A DNA stretch of 64,000 nucleotides from Dyadobacter tibetensis Y620-1 (GCF_000566685.1 NZ_AZQN01000003.1:682001-746000); one strand, 5' to 3'; shown: positions 36,195 through 45,466, counted from the first letter of the stretch. Translations and numbers: made by a program. The notes: a model not told the origin generated them from the sequence alone.

Positions 36195-37400
36195 TTATGC
36201 TTTAGAAGCGGACTCAGTTACCTGCTGATAGATCATAGACTGGTTAGAAGCAACTTTGGAGAAACCTCTTACGTCGTCACCTGTCCAGGCATTATTCATT
36301 TCTCCATAGCTGCCAAATTGTGCCGACATCAAATCGTAGGGTGACTCTATGCCTTCCACATGGAAACGATAAGGAGCCAGGTGAACGATTGCCGTACCCG
36401 TAACATGGGCTTGAGTGTCGGCCAGGAAGGTCTCAATATTACGCATCACTGGCTCTACGAACTGCCCTTTGTGAAGCATAGTGCCATAAGAGTTGGCCAA
36501 TTGTTCTTTCCAGTAAAGCTGTTGTTCGGATAGGACATGTTTTTCAAGGGTATGATGAGCCTTGATAATGATCAGGGGGGCGGCCGCTTCGAACCCTACC
36601 CGTCCTTTAATTCCAATGATGGTATCACCCACGTGGATATCCCGACCGATTCCAAAGGGTTGAGCAATTGCGGCTATCGCCTGAATCACTTCTACTGCCG
36701 AGCCATACTTCTTGCCATTCAAGCCAGTAAGTTCTCCCTTTACGAAGTCAATACGCAAGGTTTCGGGAGTGGTTTTGGTAACGGGAGTAGGCCATGCGTC
36801 TTCGGGTAAGTATTGGTCCGAGGTAAGGGTTTCCTTACCCCCTACTGAAGTTCCCCAGAGGCCTTTATTGATGCTGTAGGCCGCTTTAGCCCATTCCCGT
36901 CCTACGCCCTTTTTGGTCAGGTATTCGATTTCAGCCTCTCTGGATAGCTTCAGATCGCGAATAGGGGTAATGATTTCGGCTTCTGGGATAATGATCCGGA
37001 AAGCCATGTCAAAGCGTACCTGGTCGTTTCCGGCACCTGTACTGCCGTGGGCAATGGCATTGGCTCCTATCTCTTTGGCATATTCTGCCACGGCCACCGC
37101 CTGAAACATCCGTTCAGCACTTACTGATAAGGGGTAGGTATTGTTTTTAAGGACATTGCCAAATATAAGATACTTGATGCAGTCGTTATAATAGGACTCT
37201 GTTTTGATGATTGTACTGTGCTTTTTTACTCCAAGGGCATAAGCGTTGGCTTCAATAGTTTTCAGTTCTTCATCGGAAAAGCCCCCCGTATCCACCAGCA
37301 CGGAATAGATTTCATAGCCTCTATCTTCGGCAAGGTACTTAACACAAAAAGAGGTATCCAATCCTCCACTAAACGCAAGAACTACTTTTGGCTTTGACAT
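36195..37400 (-). CDS. argG: Argininosuccinate synthase
   Basis: 401-residue ATP-dependent ligase joining citrulline and aspartate. The PP-loop is FSGGLDTS (9-16). HGSTGAGNDQVRF carries the substrate contacts. It starts the argG-argC-argD series after a clear terminator that isolates it from the GNAT gene, so it probably has its own promoter around 37420-37450 (TTACTTTG there is one base off consensus). Confidence 0.95.
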   Translation of the reverse strand: MSKPKVVLAFSGGLDTSFCVKYLAEDRGYEIYSVLVDTGGFSDEELKTIEANAYALGVKKHSTIIKTESYYNDCIKYLIFGNVLKNNTYPLSVSAERMFQAVAVAEYAKEIGANAIAHGSTGAGNDQVRFDMAFRIIIPEAEIITPIRDLKLSREAEIEYLTKKGVGREWAKAAYSINKGLWGTSVGGKETLTSDQYLPEDAWPTPVTKTTPETLRIDFVKGELTGLNGKKYGSAVEVIQAIAAIAQPFGIGRDIHVGDTIIGIKGRVGFEAAAPLIIIKAHHTLEKHVLSEQQLYWKEQLANSYGTMLHKGQFVEPVMRNIETFLADTQAHVTGTAIVHLAPYRFHVEGIESPYDLMSAQFGSYGEMNNAWTGDDVRGFSKVASNQSMIYQQVTESASKA

Positions 37401-37454
37401 TATGGGTAAAATATGATGTTAAAAGTTTCGATTCTAAAATACAAAGTAACGAAA

Positions 37455-37495
37455 AATACCTCGCAAGGGCTTAAAAAAGCGGCCGGGCGAGGTAT
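37455..37495 (-). terminator. Terminator between GNAT gene and argG
   Basis: Stem AATACCTCGC/GCGAGGTATT (37486-37495 and 37455-37464); on the minus strand it runs into TTTTTCG. A conditional, attenuator-like role is possible because it lies inside the arginine gene run. Confidence 0.7.
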
Positions 37496-37533
37496 TCTAA
37501 GATTAAATAATCTGTTTTATAAATATCAAGTAC

Positions 37534-38241
37534 TTAGTGTACGAGTATAGCCCCGGCATTTTTCTTTTTTGCACGCTCCTCCCTTCGCAATAATATGCTA
37601 CGTTTTATGCGCATCCAACGCTCATAAAGGCTGGACTCTTTTAAGAAATCCCAAGAGTCACTCTCTTTCTTTACAGTCGTTTTTTTATGGTCTTCCGGAT
37701 TGTACATCATTCCGGTACATAGGCAATGCTTCTTACCCGTACGGGTAAGAACATCGTAGTTTACGCAACTCGCACAACCTTTCCAGAAAGATTCATCGGC
37801 CGGAAGCTCACTAAAAGTTACAGGTTCGTAGCCCAGATCAGAATTGATCTTCATGACAGGAAGACTGGTAGTAATACCGATAATCTTGGCATTCGGATAT
37901 TTTTTGCGTGACAGCTCAAAGGCCTTTTCTTTAATGGCTTTGGCCATGCCACTATTACGGAAATTGGGATGAACAATCAGGCCTGAGTTGGCTACAAATT
38001 TACCATGCTCCCAGGTTTCTATATAACAAAAACCTACCCATTCACCCTCATTAGTGGTGGCAATAATCGCTTTTCCCTCCACCATTTTCTCCATAATATA
38101 TACTGGAGAACGCTTGGCGATACCAGTACCTCGCTTTTTTGCACTCTCTTCCATCTCTGCACATATAATCTCTGCAAAAGAAAGGTGGTCTTCACTGGCT
38201 GTTTGAACGATATATTTGGGGACTACTTCAGTATTTTTCAT
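37534..38241 (-). CDS. GNAT acetyltransferase with C-terminal Cys cluster
   Basis: 235 residues. The GNAT core (about 10-145) has the acetyl-CoA loop around LIVHPNFRNSGMAKAIKEKA (88-107). After it comes a Cys cluster C156-x2-C159-x13-C173-x-C175, which could bind zinc or an Fe-S cluster, then a basic tail. It precedes argG in a run of arginine genes and no other N-acetylglutamate synthase is visible, so it is a good candidate for the first step of arginine synthesis (acyl transfer to glutamate). That role is inferred from position, not shown by sequence. Similar genes occur at this place in other Bacteroidota. Confidence 0.85.
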   Translation of the reverse strand: MKNTEVVPKYIVQTASEDHLSFAEIICAEMEESAKKRGTGIAKRSPVYIMEKMVEGKAIIATTNEGEWVGFCYIETWEHGKFVANSGLIVHPNFRNSGMAKAIKEKAFELSRKKYPNAKIIGITTSLPVMKINSDLGYEPVTFSELPADESFWKGCASCVNYDVLTRTGKKHCLCTGMMYNPEDHKKTTVKKESDSWDFLKESSLYERWMRIKRSILLRREERAKKKNAGAILVH

Positions 38242-38603
38242 GGATCATTATTCTGATAAAAATCGGAACAAAATTAAATATACCCAGAACGGAAACGATG
38301 GGACGTCTGTAACTAAATTGTAAAGCTTGGGAGGAAAAACATTTGCCACATAGGCAAAATAAGATTATACGGTCCGGCAGGACCTAAATCGGAAAGGTGT
38401 AGTATGAAAAACAGTATGTATGCCGTTGTTATTCATGTACTTGTTAACGTGTAAGAAGATGCAAATCTTGCACAAATATTATTTACTACAAAGGAACAGA
38501 TGAATTATTTTTCTGGTTCAATTTATATTGAAAAATTGCGACCCGTAAATATTCCCCTTATCCGGCAGTTAAGACGTATCCGGCCGGCAGTGGTCACCAA
38601 GTT
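38242..38603. other. 362-base divergent intergenic region
   Basis: Separates the GNAT/arg run from aat and should hold both promoters. It contains a small hairpin GGTCC-GGCA-GGACC near 38370-38385 and the TTACTACAAA motif (38483-38492) shared with the argF' upstream region. A 16-codon frame at 38404 shows no arginine codons and is not supported as a leader peptide. Confidence 0.55.
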
Positions 38604-39239
38604 ATGAATGAAGAAAGTAAGCAATTCAGCGAAGACGATCTGTTATATGGATATATCAATGGGATATTTCCAATGGCCGATCCGGATGGAACCATTTATT
38701 GGTATGCCCCGGATCCCCGAGCCATCATTCCTATTGAACTTTATAAACCTGCAAAATCGCTAAGACCCGTTTTGAACCGGGAAGCATTCGAAATCCGGGT
38801 AAACACCTCGTTTGAGTCGGTAATGCGTGGTTGCGCCCTACCTCGCCAAGCGAAAGGGGTTGATGCATCGGAGGGAACCTGGATATCCGAAGAGATTATA
38901 GCAATTTATACTCGTCTTCATAAACTGGGCTATGCTCATAGTGTAGAAGCCTGGCAGGACGACCGGCTCGTGGGCGGACTCTATGGGGTTTCCATCAACG
39001 GAGCTTTCTTTGGTGAATCGATGTTTACTATCGTCAGTAATGCCTCCAAGGTGGCCTTTCACTATCTTATCGCCATCCTAAAAGCCAATGACTTCGCCTT
39101 GCTCGATACCCAGTTTATGAATGAGAACGTGCGGCGCTATGGAGCCGTAGAAATTTCAAAAGATACTTATATGAAGAAACTTAACCGGGCTTTGAAGCTG
39201 CGCCGGAGTTTCGATCCTAAAGCTTATTTCGGAGACTAG
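38604..39239 (+). CDS. aat: Leucyl/phenylalanyl-tRNA--protein transferase
   Basis: 211 residues, full length. It attaches Leu or Phe to N-terminal Lys/Arg of proteins, marking them for ClpAP under the N-degron rule. YGYINGIFPMADPDG (residues 16-30) and FGESMFTIVSNASKVAFHYL are strong family signatures, and the end has LDTQFMNENVRRYGAVEISKDTY. It stands in front of proB with a separate -7 box between them, so it is likely its own transcript. Confidence 0.95.
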   Translation: MNEESKQFSEDDLLYGYINGIFPMADPDGTIYWYAPDPRAIIPIELYKPAKSLRPVLNREAFEIRVNTSFESVMRGCALPRQAKGVDASEGTWISEEIIAIYTRLHKLGYAHSVEAWQDDRLVGGLYGVSINGAFFGESMFTIVSNASKVAFHYLIAILKANDFALLDTQFMNENVRRYGAVEISKDTYMKKLNRALKLRRSFDPKAYFGD

Positions 39240-39294
39240 ACCGGGTAATCTGGATTTGCCCCGCCCGGATGGATGCGGGTTTCATATAAAACGG

Positions 39295-39302
39295 TACTTT
39301 TG
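39295..39302 (+). promoter_or_regulatory. -7 box upstream of proB
   Basis: TACTTTTG fits TAnnTTTG and lies 85 bases before the proB start. No -33 TTG at the usual spacing. Confidence 0.45.
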
Positions 39303-39387
39303 TAAGGCCATATAATCATTTGTGAATCCGCAGGTCGCTATGTTAGGTATTCGTGGCAATATAGGACCTGAACAATAGAAATTGAAC

Positions 39388-40419
39388 GTGTCAAAACCAA
39401 TACTAGTCCTTAAGTTCGGAACTGCGTCGATTACCCTGCCCTCGGGAGAGCCCGATACCCGGGTAATTGCCGAGATCGCCCGGCAGGTTTCAAGTTTGCA
39501 TAAGCAGTATCGCGTCATCATCGTTTCATCGGGTGCCGTAGGAGCCGGGAAAGCTCAGATTAAACGATATAAAGGAACTATGATCCAGCGTAAAGCCGCA
39601 GCCTCAGTGGGAAACCCCCTGTTGGTAGGGCTATATGCCACTTTTTTTGCCCCATTTAAAATTCATATTGCCCAAAGCCTCTGTGAACGCCAGCACTTTG
39701 CCAATCGGGCGAAGTTCTTGCAGCTGAAACAGACCTTCGAAGAATTATGGCGTAGTGACATCATTCCTATTGTAAATGAAAATGACGTGATCAGCGATCG
39801 CGAACTTAAGTTTTCGGATAATGATGAACTTGCTACCTTATTAGCTGTGGGCTTTGGTGCCGAAACGCTCATGTTTTGTACCTCCGTGGGAGGGCTGCTG
39901 GATGGTTCTAGCCAGATTCTGCCAAAAGTATCGAATGTCAACGAGGTATTTAAATTCGTCAGAACTGACAAGTCTTTCCTGGGGCTCGGAGGTATGGCGT
40001 CCAAGCTTACTTTTGCCAAATTAGCCTCCAGGATGGGTATAAAAGTGGTGATTTTTGGAATGAACCAGCCCGATGAGATTCTTAAAGGCTTGAAAGGAGA
40101 GGCAGGCACCTTCTTCGAACCCGGTCAGAGTAATCTGTCGGCACGTAACCGATGGCTGGGAAGTGGGGGGCTGGTATCTGGCTATCTGACGGTAGACGAA
40201 GGAGCGGGAAAGGCCTTGCTTAAACGTAAAAGCCTATTGGCTGTAGGAGTCCTGGAAGTATTTGGCGCTTTCGAAGCAGGAGAGATTATAGAAATTTATT
40301 CTGCAGGGCAGGAGATGATCGCAGTAGCCCGGGCACGAGAAACCTCCCAGGCCATAAAAGAGAATCTAAAGACAAATAATTTTGAAGTGGCGCATGCCAA
40401 CGATATCGTATTATTATAA
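39388..40419 (+). CDS. proB: Glutamate 5-kinase
   Basis: 343 residues from GTG at 39388 (SKPILVLKFGTASIT); TTG at 39382 is an alternative two codons earlier. The amino-acid-kinase domain covers about 1-255 with SSGAVGAG (48-55) and NENDVISDRELKFSDNDEL, which holds the glutamate and ATP contacts; a C-terminal PUA domain covers about 265-343. It makes glutamyl-5-phosphate for proline. The stop (40417-40419) directly abuts the proA start, so the pair is translationally linked. Confidence 0.93.
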   Translation: MSKPILVLKFGTASITLPSGEPDTRVIAEIARQVSSLHKQYRVIIVSSGAVGAGKAQIKRYKGTMIQRKAAASVGNPLLVGLYATFFAPFKIHIAQSLCERQHFANRAKFLQLKQTFEELWRSDIIPIVNENDVISDRELKFSDNDELATLLAVGFGAETLMFCTSVGGLLDGSSQILPKVSNVNEVFKFVRTDKSFLGLGGMASKLTFAKLASRMGIKVVIFGMNQPDEILKGLKGEAGTFFEPGQSNLSARNRWLGSGGLVSGYLTVDEGAGKALLKRKSLLAVGVLEVFGAFEAGEIIEIYSAGQEMIAVARARETSQAIKENLKTNNFEVAHANDIVLL

Positions 40420-41667
40420 ATGGAAACTATTTTACCTCTTCTAAAAGACACGCACCAGGCTGCCATTGCGGTGAGAAGGCTCACCGATCAGCAACGTGCC
40501 GATCTGCTCTTAGCCCTTGCTGAGAGCCTCCTGGATAACAGCTCAACCATCGTCTCCGAAAACAAAAGGGACCTGGATTTGATGGATGATGCCGACCCTA
40601 AAAAGGATAGGCTGCTGCTGAATGACCAACGTGTAAAGGATATGGCCTTGAGCCTTCGTGCTGTAGCCGCTTTGCCCGACCCTACGGGAGAAGTCTTGCT
40701 GGAGCGTACCATAGAGCAAGGTCTGGAACTGAAAAAAATAGCCGTACCCTTGGGCGTAGTAGGGGTGATTTATGAATCGCGCCCTAATGTTACGGTGGAT
40801 GTCGCTGCACTATGCCTTCGTTCGGCGAATGCTTGTGTACTGAAAGGTGGCAAAGAAGCCCAACATAGCAATAGCTGTCTGGTCCAGCTGATTCATGAGG
40901 TTTTGGGTAATTTTGGAATTCCTGCAGCGGCAGTACAGCTTCTGCCTACTGGTCGGGAGTTTGTTACCGAACTCCTGAATGCCACCCAGTATGTTGATAT
41001 TATTATCCCCCGTGGATCGGAAGGGTTGATCAAATATGTCCGTCAGAATTCCCTCGTGCCAACCATTGAAACCGGGGCAGGGGTATGCCATACTTATGTG
41101 GATGAGACGGCTGATCTGGAAATGGCAGCCCGCATTGTTATCAATGCCAAGGTTTCCCGCCCCTCAGTATGCAATTCGTTGGATACCGTATTGGTGGATG
41201 GGACGGTGGCCCCTATGCTCTTACCAATGCTAACGGAAGCCTTCAAAAAATGGAAGGTGGAGGTGTTTGCCGATGAGGCTGCATATGCTATATTGGCAGA
41301 AGCTGGATATGACGATTTGAATAAAGCCACAGAAGCGGATTTTGGAAGAGAGTTTCTGGATTATAAATGCTCGGTAAGAGTAGTGGAGCACCTGGATCAG
41401 GCTTTGGAACATATCCGTACCCACTCTTCGAGACATTCTGAAGCAATCGTCTCGAGTGATGCTTCTGCCATTGAACGTTTCCTGAATGAGGTAGACGCTG
41501 CTGCGGTTTATGCCAATGCCTCGACTCGCTTTACCGATGGAGGAGTGTTCGCCCTGGGTGCCGAAATAGGAATATCAACCCAAAAACTCCACGCCCGGGG
41601 GCCCTTCGCTCTTGAAAAACTGGTGACTGAAAAATGGGTGGTAAGAGGTAATGGACAGATTCGGTAG
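40420..41667 (+). CDS. proA: Gamma-glutamyl phosphate reductase
   Basis: 415-residue NADPH-dependent aldehyde-dehydrogenase-like enzyme that reduces glutamyl-5-phosphate. The catalytic cysteine is C251 in RPSVCNSLDT; LKGGKEAQHSN and TGAGVCHTYVD are family motifs. It starts without a gap after proB; the M20 hydrolase follows 39 bases on. The proximity to arginine genes fits shared use of glutamate. Confidence 0.95.
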   Translation: METILPLLKDTHQAAIAVRRLTDQQRADLLLALAESLLDNSSTIVSENKRDLDLMDDADPKKDRLLLNDQRVKDMALSLRAVAALPDPTGEVLLERTIEQGLELKKIAVPLGVVGVIYESRPNVTVDVAALCLRSANACVLKGGKEAQHSNSCLVQLIHEVLGNFGIPAAAVQLLPTGREFVTELLNATQYVDIIIPRGSEGLIKYVRQNSLVPTIETGAGVCHTYVDETADLEMAARIVINAKVSRPSVCNSLDTVLVDGTVAPMLLPMLTEAFKKWKVEVFADEAAYAILAEAGYDDLNKATEADFGREFLDYKCSVRVVEHLDQALEHIRTHSSRHSEAIVSSDASAIERFLNEVDAAAVYANASTRFTDGGVFALGAEIGISTQKLHARGPFALEKLVTEKWVVRGNGQIR

Positions 41668-41706
41668 TCTCACTACCTACTCATCAACGACTAAATTATT
41701 AATTTT

Positions 41707-42804
41707 ATGAATTTGGATTCCGACATACAGGCTAAGGTGGATATACTTTCCGGAAAGGCATTAGATCTATTAAAATCACTGATTGAAACCCAGTCTTTTA
41801 GCAGAGAAGAAGAAGGTACTGCACAGGTTTTAGAGGGATTTTTTAATGCTCAGCATATTCCATTTAGTAGGAAGAAAAATAATATATGGGCATTTAACAA
41901 GCATTTCGATGCCGGCAAACCCACCATATTGCTCAATTCGCACCACGACACGGTAAAGCCCAACGCCTCCTGGACTTTGGATCCCTTCAAAGCCATTATA
42001 GCAGATGGAAAGCTTTATGGTTTAGGTAGTAATGATGCAGGGGGCTGTTTAGTCTCGCTGATTGCCACCTTCTGTCATTTCTATCCCCAGGAAGGGATGG
42101 CATATAATATTGTTATGGCTGCGACAGCAGAAGAGGAAATCTCAGGGAAAGAGGGTTTAGAAATAGTAGTTCCCGAATTGCCCGAAATTTCCTTTGCCAT
42201 CGTGGGGGAGCCTACGGAAATGCATTTGGCTGTAGCCGAGAAAGGGTTATTGGTGCTGGATTGTACGGCCCGGGGCCGGTCGGGACATGCTGCCCGTGAC
42301 GAAGGTGAGAATGCGATTTATAAGGCTTTAAAAGACATTCACTGGCTTACCAGCTATCAGTTCCCTAAAGTGTCGCCCACCTTAGGACCCGTTAAGATGT
42401 CGGTGACCATGATTCAGGCTGGCACGCAGCATAATGTGGTGCCCGATCAGTGTAGCTTTACCATCGACGTAAGGGCTACTGACCAATATACCCTGGAGGA
42501 AATTATTGAGGAGATTGAAGCGCATATTGAATCGGAGATTTCTCCCCGATCTATTCGGCTGCGTCCTTCGAGTATCCCAATGGATCACCCTATTGTAAAA
42601 GCCGGGGTTGCCATGGGAAGGGATACCTACGGTTCGCCTACCACCTCCGACCAGGCCTTGCTGGATTGCCCTTCCTTGAAGATGGGGCCTGGCCATTCGG
42701 GACGATCACATAGTGCCGACGAATTTATCTATTTGCACGAAATACCTGCAGGTATCCATCAGTATATCAAAATGCTTGAAAAAGTGGTGCTTCCTACAGC
42801 ATAG
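41707..42804 (+). CDS. M20 family deacylase, likely N-acylornithine/citrulline deacylase
   Basis: 365-residue di-zinc hydrolase of the ArgE/DapE/ACY1 family. Metal ligands are visible: LNSHHDTV (His), GSNDAGG (Asp), ATAEEEISG (catalytic Glu and ligand) and VGEPTEM (ligand Glu), with a final His in GPGHSGRSHSADEF. A small dimerisation domain lies at about 175-285. In Bacteroidota with an acyl-ornithine carbamoyltransferase the product is N-acylcitrulline, so this enzyme probably removes its acyl group. Assignment from context is good, but other M20 substrates cannot be excluded. Confidence 0.87.
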   Translation: MNLDSDIQAKVDILSGKALDLLKSLIETQSFSREEEGTAQVLEGFFNAQHIPFSRKKNNIWAFNKHFDAGKPTILLNSHHDTVKPNASWTLDPFKAIIADGKLYGLGSNDAGGCLVSLIATFCHFYPQEGMAYNIVMAATAEEEISGKEGLEIVVPELPEISFAIVGEPTEMHLAVAEKGLLVLDCTARGRSGHAARDEGENAIYKALKDIHWLTSYQFPKVSPTLGPVKMSVTMIQAGTQHNVVPDQCSFTIDVRATDQYTLEEIIEEIEAHIESEISPRSIRLRPSSIPMDHPIVKAGVAMGRDTYGSPTTSDQALLDCPSLKMGPGHSGRSHSADEFIYLHEIPAGIHQYIKMLEKVVLPTA

Positions 42805-42837
42805 GTGCCACGTTCATCTTATAAAACAATCTGTCTT

Positions 42838-43665
42838 ATGCGATTCTATAGCGAAGAAGATACTGCCAGTTTCGACGCCGTTACTTTCAGGTTTATACAA
42901 ACTCATCTGGACGGACATGTGTTTCGTATAGTGCTTAACAGGCCCGAGAAACGAAATGCTTTTACTCTCACTATGGCTGAGGAAATTGCCTATGCGCTGG
43001 CTTATGCCCATTATTCTAAGGAAGTCCGCTGTCTGTTGCTATCGGCTCGAGGTCCCGTTTTTTGCGCAGGAGCCGATCTGAATGCCTTTCATGATCCGGC
43101 TTCCGATTTAGTGAATCCTACCTTGCCTAGACCCTCCGAAACGGTGCGATTGGGCGATGCCTTTGCAGGGTTGCTAAAGCCGTCGATAGCTCAGGTGGAA
43201 GGGGCTGTATTGGCAGGGGGATTCCTAATGATCTGTGGCTGTACATTCGTTATCAGTGTGCCTGAGGCTCAGTATAGTCTTCCAGAAGTAAAGCGTGGAA
43301 TCTGGCCCATGCAGGTAATGGCTTCCTTAGATGGTTTGATATCCGGGCGGAAAATAATGGAAATGGCCATTACGGGGCGGGCATATAGCGCTGCTGAAGC
43401 CTTGGAAATGGGCCTTATTACCCAGGTGGTAACCCATACAGAAATACAGGACACAGCAGAGGAATTAGCGAAGCTCATAACCTCGCAGGCTCCCCTAGCT
43501 ATTCAGGAAGGAATGCGTGCTTATGCTGATCTGCATGAGATGCCATCGGCCGAGAGGCAAGGTATGCTGCAACAAAGGTTGAATACCTTACTGTTATCTG
43601 CCGATGCAAAGGAGGGTGTAAGGGCCTTCAGAGAAAAACGGCGGCCCGAATGGAAAGGGGAATGA
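42838..43665 (+). CDS. Enoyl-CoA hydratase/isomerase family protein
   Basis: 275 residues from ATG at 42838; GTG at 42805 would add 11 residues. The crotonase fold is marked by RIVLNRPEKRNAFT, GPVFCAGADLNAFHD (oxyanion loop) and VEGAVLAGGFLMICGCTFVIS. The second-Glu position of true hydratases is not obvious: the stretch YSLPEVKRGIWP retains one Glu. Substrate unknown. It follows the M20 gene by 33 bases on the same strand and converges on rng. Confidence 0.87.
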   Translation: MRFYSEEDTASFDAVTFRFIQTHLDGHVFRIVLNRPEKRNAFTLTMAEEIAYALAYAHYSKEVRCLLLSARGPVFCAGADLNAFHDPASDLVNPTLPRPSETVRLGDAFAGLLKPSIAQVEGAVLAGGFLMICGCTFVISVPEAQYSLPEVKRGIWPMQVMASLDGLISGRKIMEMAITGRAYSAAEALEMGLITQVVTHTEIQDTAEELAKLITSQAPLAIQEGMRAYADLHEMPSAERQGMLQQRLNTLLLSADAKEGVRAFREKRRPEWKGE

Positions 43666-43667
43666 AT

Positions 43668-43688
43668 GGGGAAACTAGCTAGCTCCCC
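43668..43688. terminator. Possible convergent hairpin
   Basis: GGGGA and TCCCC arms around CTAGCTAG form a short hairpin overlapping the rng stop. There is no T-run, so termination is uncertain. Confidence 0.35.
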
Positions 43689-45241
43689 GGTATGATTTCT
43701 ATTTCTTCACCATACTGATTGTGGAACTTGAAGTCGACTACTCCGAAGGAGGAATCCTTCATTAGGGTCACCCAAGTCTTGTATTTAAAGAACCATTTCA
43801 CCTGTTCCGAAATTAGCCCCTTTGTAAAGTAAGCGTACAGGAACGGATGTAATGAAATAGTAATCTTTTTTTCGTTTTGCTTGGAAAGCATATAGTCTAC
43901 ATTATTGGCAATAATGTCGGATACCAGGATGCTGGCCTGTATGTTTCCACTGCCACCACAGGTAGGGCAAACCTCCCGGGTTACAATGTTCATTTCCGGT
44001 CTTACCCGCTGACGGGTGATCTGCATTAAACCGAATTTAGACAGGGGAAGGACAGTGAATTTAGAGCGCTCACCCTTCATCTCGGTACGCATGGTATCGA
44101 AAAGAATGCGTTTGTTCTCGGCCTTCTTCATGTCAATAAAATCGATCACGATAATGCCACCCATGTCTCTCAGCCTAAGCTGACGGGCTACTTCTTTCGC
44201 CGCTTCGATATTAACACTTAAAGCCGTGGCTTCCTGATCTTCCTCCGAATTGGACTTATTGCCACTATTTACATCGATAACATGCAGGGCTTCGGTATGT
44301 TCAATAATCAGGTAACCACCATTCGGTAGGCTTACCGACCGTCCAAATAGAGATTTGATCTGCTTTTCGAGACCAAATTGCTCGAAAATTTTATTTTTGC
44401 CGTTATGAAGCTTTAGAATATTTTCCTTATCGGGAGCGATATTATGAATATAAGCCTTTATATCGTCATACACATCTTTAGAGTCGACGGTGATGCTATC
44501 AAAAGACTCATTGAGCATATCTCTAATAATGGAAGAAGCTCTGTTCATTTCTCCGATTATCCGATCGCGGGGTTTGGCCTCTCTTAGGTTCTTGATCCCA
44601 TTTTCCCATTTTTCCAGACAGTCCTGCAAATCCTTGTTAAGATCGTCTACGTCGGTGCCCTGAGCAACGGTACGGATGATCACCCCAAAATTGGCAGGTT
44701 TGATAGAAGAAAGCAGTTTTTGAAGACGTTGCCTTTCCTGTTTATCGGTAATCTTTTTGGAAAGATTGACAGAGTTGGAAAAAGGAACCAGGACGATGTA
44801 ACGCCCGGCAATAGAAATATCGCAGGATAGGCGAGGGCCTTTAGTAGAAATAGGCTCCTTTACAATTTGTACCAGAATAGGTTGGTTGCGAGAGAGTACC
44901 TTGTCGATTTTGCCAAGTTTTTCTATTTCCGGCTCCATCTTGAAGTTATTCAGTTTCCCTGAATTTACCCGTTTGGCGATGGTATCCTTGGTAAGCTTGT
45001 TAAGCGAGTTGATGTTGGGGCCCAGATCCAGGTAATGCAGAAAAGCATCCTTTTCGAAACCTACGTCAACAAAGGCCGCATTGAGGCCCGATACCAGTTT
45101 ACGCACAGTACCAAGGTAGATATCCCCTACAGTAAAGTTCTGATCTGGTACTTCGACGTGATATTCTAATAGACGTTTATCCTGCAAAAGGGCAATACGT
45201 TCTCCCTTTTGAGTAGAATTGATAAGTAATTCGTTACTCAA
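43679..45241 (-). CDS. rng: Ribonuclease E/G family endoribonuclease
   Basis: 520 residues from TTG at 45241 (SNELLINSTQ is the usual start in this phylum). An S1 domain (about 35-110) is followed by the catalytic DNase-I-like region, with DMGGIIVIDFIDM near 352-364, and the zinc-link CPTCGG at 425-430 before the small domain. It lacks the long C-terminal scaffold of RNase E, so it is the RNase G size class; it matures rRNA and decays mRNA. The rare TTG start and lack of a Shine-Dalgarno suggest modest expression. The mini-protein gene 45466 lies 135 bases upstream on the same strand. Confidence 0.93.
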   Translation of the reverse strand: MSNELLINSTQKGERIALLQDKRLLEYHVEVPDQNFTVGDIYLGTVRKLVSGLNAAFVDVGFEKDAFLHYLDLGPNINSLNKLTKDTIAKRVNSGKLNNFKMEPEIEKLGKIDKVLSRNQPILVQIVKEPISTKGPRLSCDISIAGRYIVLVPFSNSVNLSKKITDKQERQRLQKLLSSIKPANFGVIIRTVAQGTDVDDLNKDLQDCLEKWENGIKNLREAKPRDRIIGEMNRASSIIRDMLNESFDSITVDSKDVYDDIKAYIHNIAPDKENILKLHNGKNKIFEQFGLEKQIKSLFGRSVSLPNGGYLIIEHTEALHVIDVNSGNKSNSEEDQEATALSVNIEAAKEVARQLRLRDMGGIIVIDFIDMKKAENKRILFDTMRTEMKGERSKFTVLPLSKFGLMQITRQRVRPEMNIVTREVCPTCGGSGNIQASILVSDIIANNVDYMLSKQNEKKITISLHPFLYAYFTKGLISEQVKWFFKYKTWVTLMKDSSFGVVDFKFHNQYGEEIEIIPGS

Positions 45242-45376
45242 TGTAAAACCAACCTAATGGCCGTGTAAAGTTAAACTTAGTATCCCGCGCGACAACTAAG
45301 CCGGGATATAAACTGAATGGTGTAAAATAAAATCTATGGTCGGAAATGGCATAGCTCAGGTCCGACCATAGATATA

Positions 45377-45466
45377 TTATTTCTTCTTATGTCTGTTTTT
45401 TCTTAGACGTTTTTTTCTCTTGTGAGTGGAGATCTTATGTCTCTTCCTTTTCTTTCCGCAAGGCAT
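45377..45466 (-). CDS. COX24/AURKAIP1 (mS38-like) mini-protein
   Basis: A 29-residue, highly basic protein starting at ATG 45466: it opens MPCGKKRKRHKIS and is then mostly Lys, Arg and His, ending KNRHKKK. It matches the AURKAIP1/COX24 domain, known in the mitochondrial ribosomal small-subunit protein mS38 and widely found as tiny ORFs in Bacteroidota. An rRNA-binding role is inferred from that homology and from its composition. It lies between rng and a TPR gene on the same strand. Its length makes it easy to miss. Confidence 0.88.
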   Translation of the reverse strand: MPCGKKRKRHKISTHKRKKRLRKNRHKKK

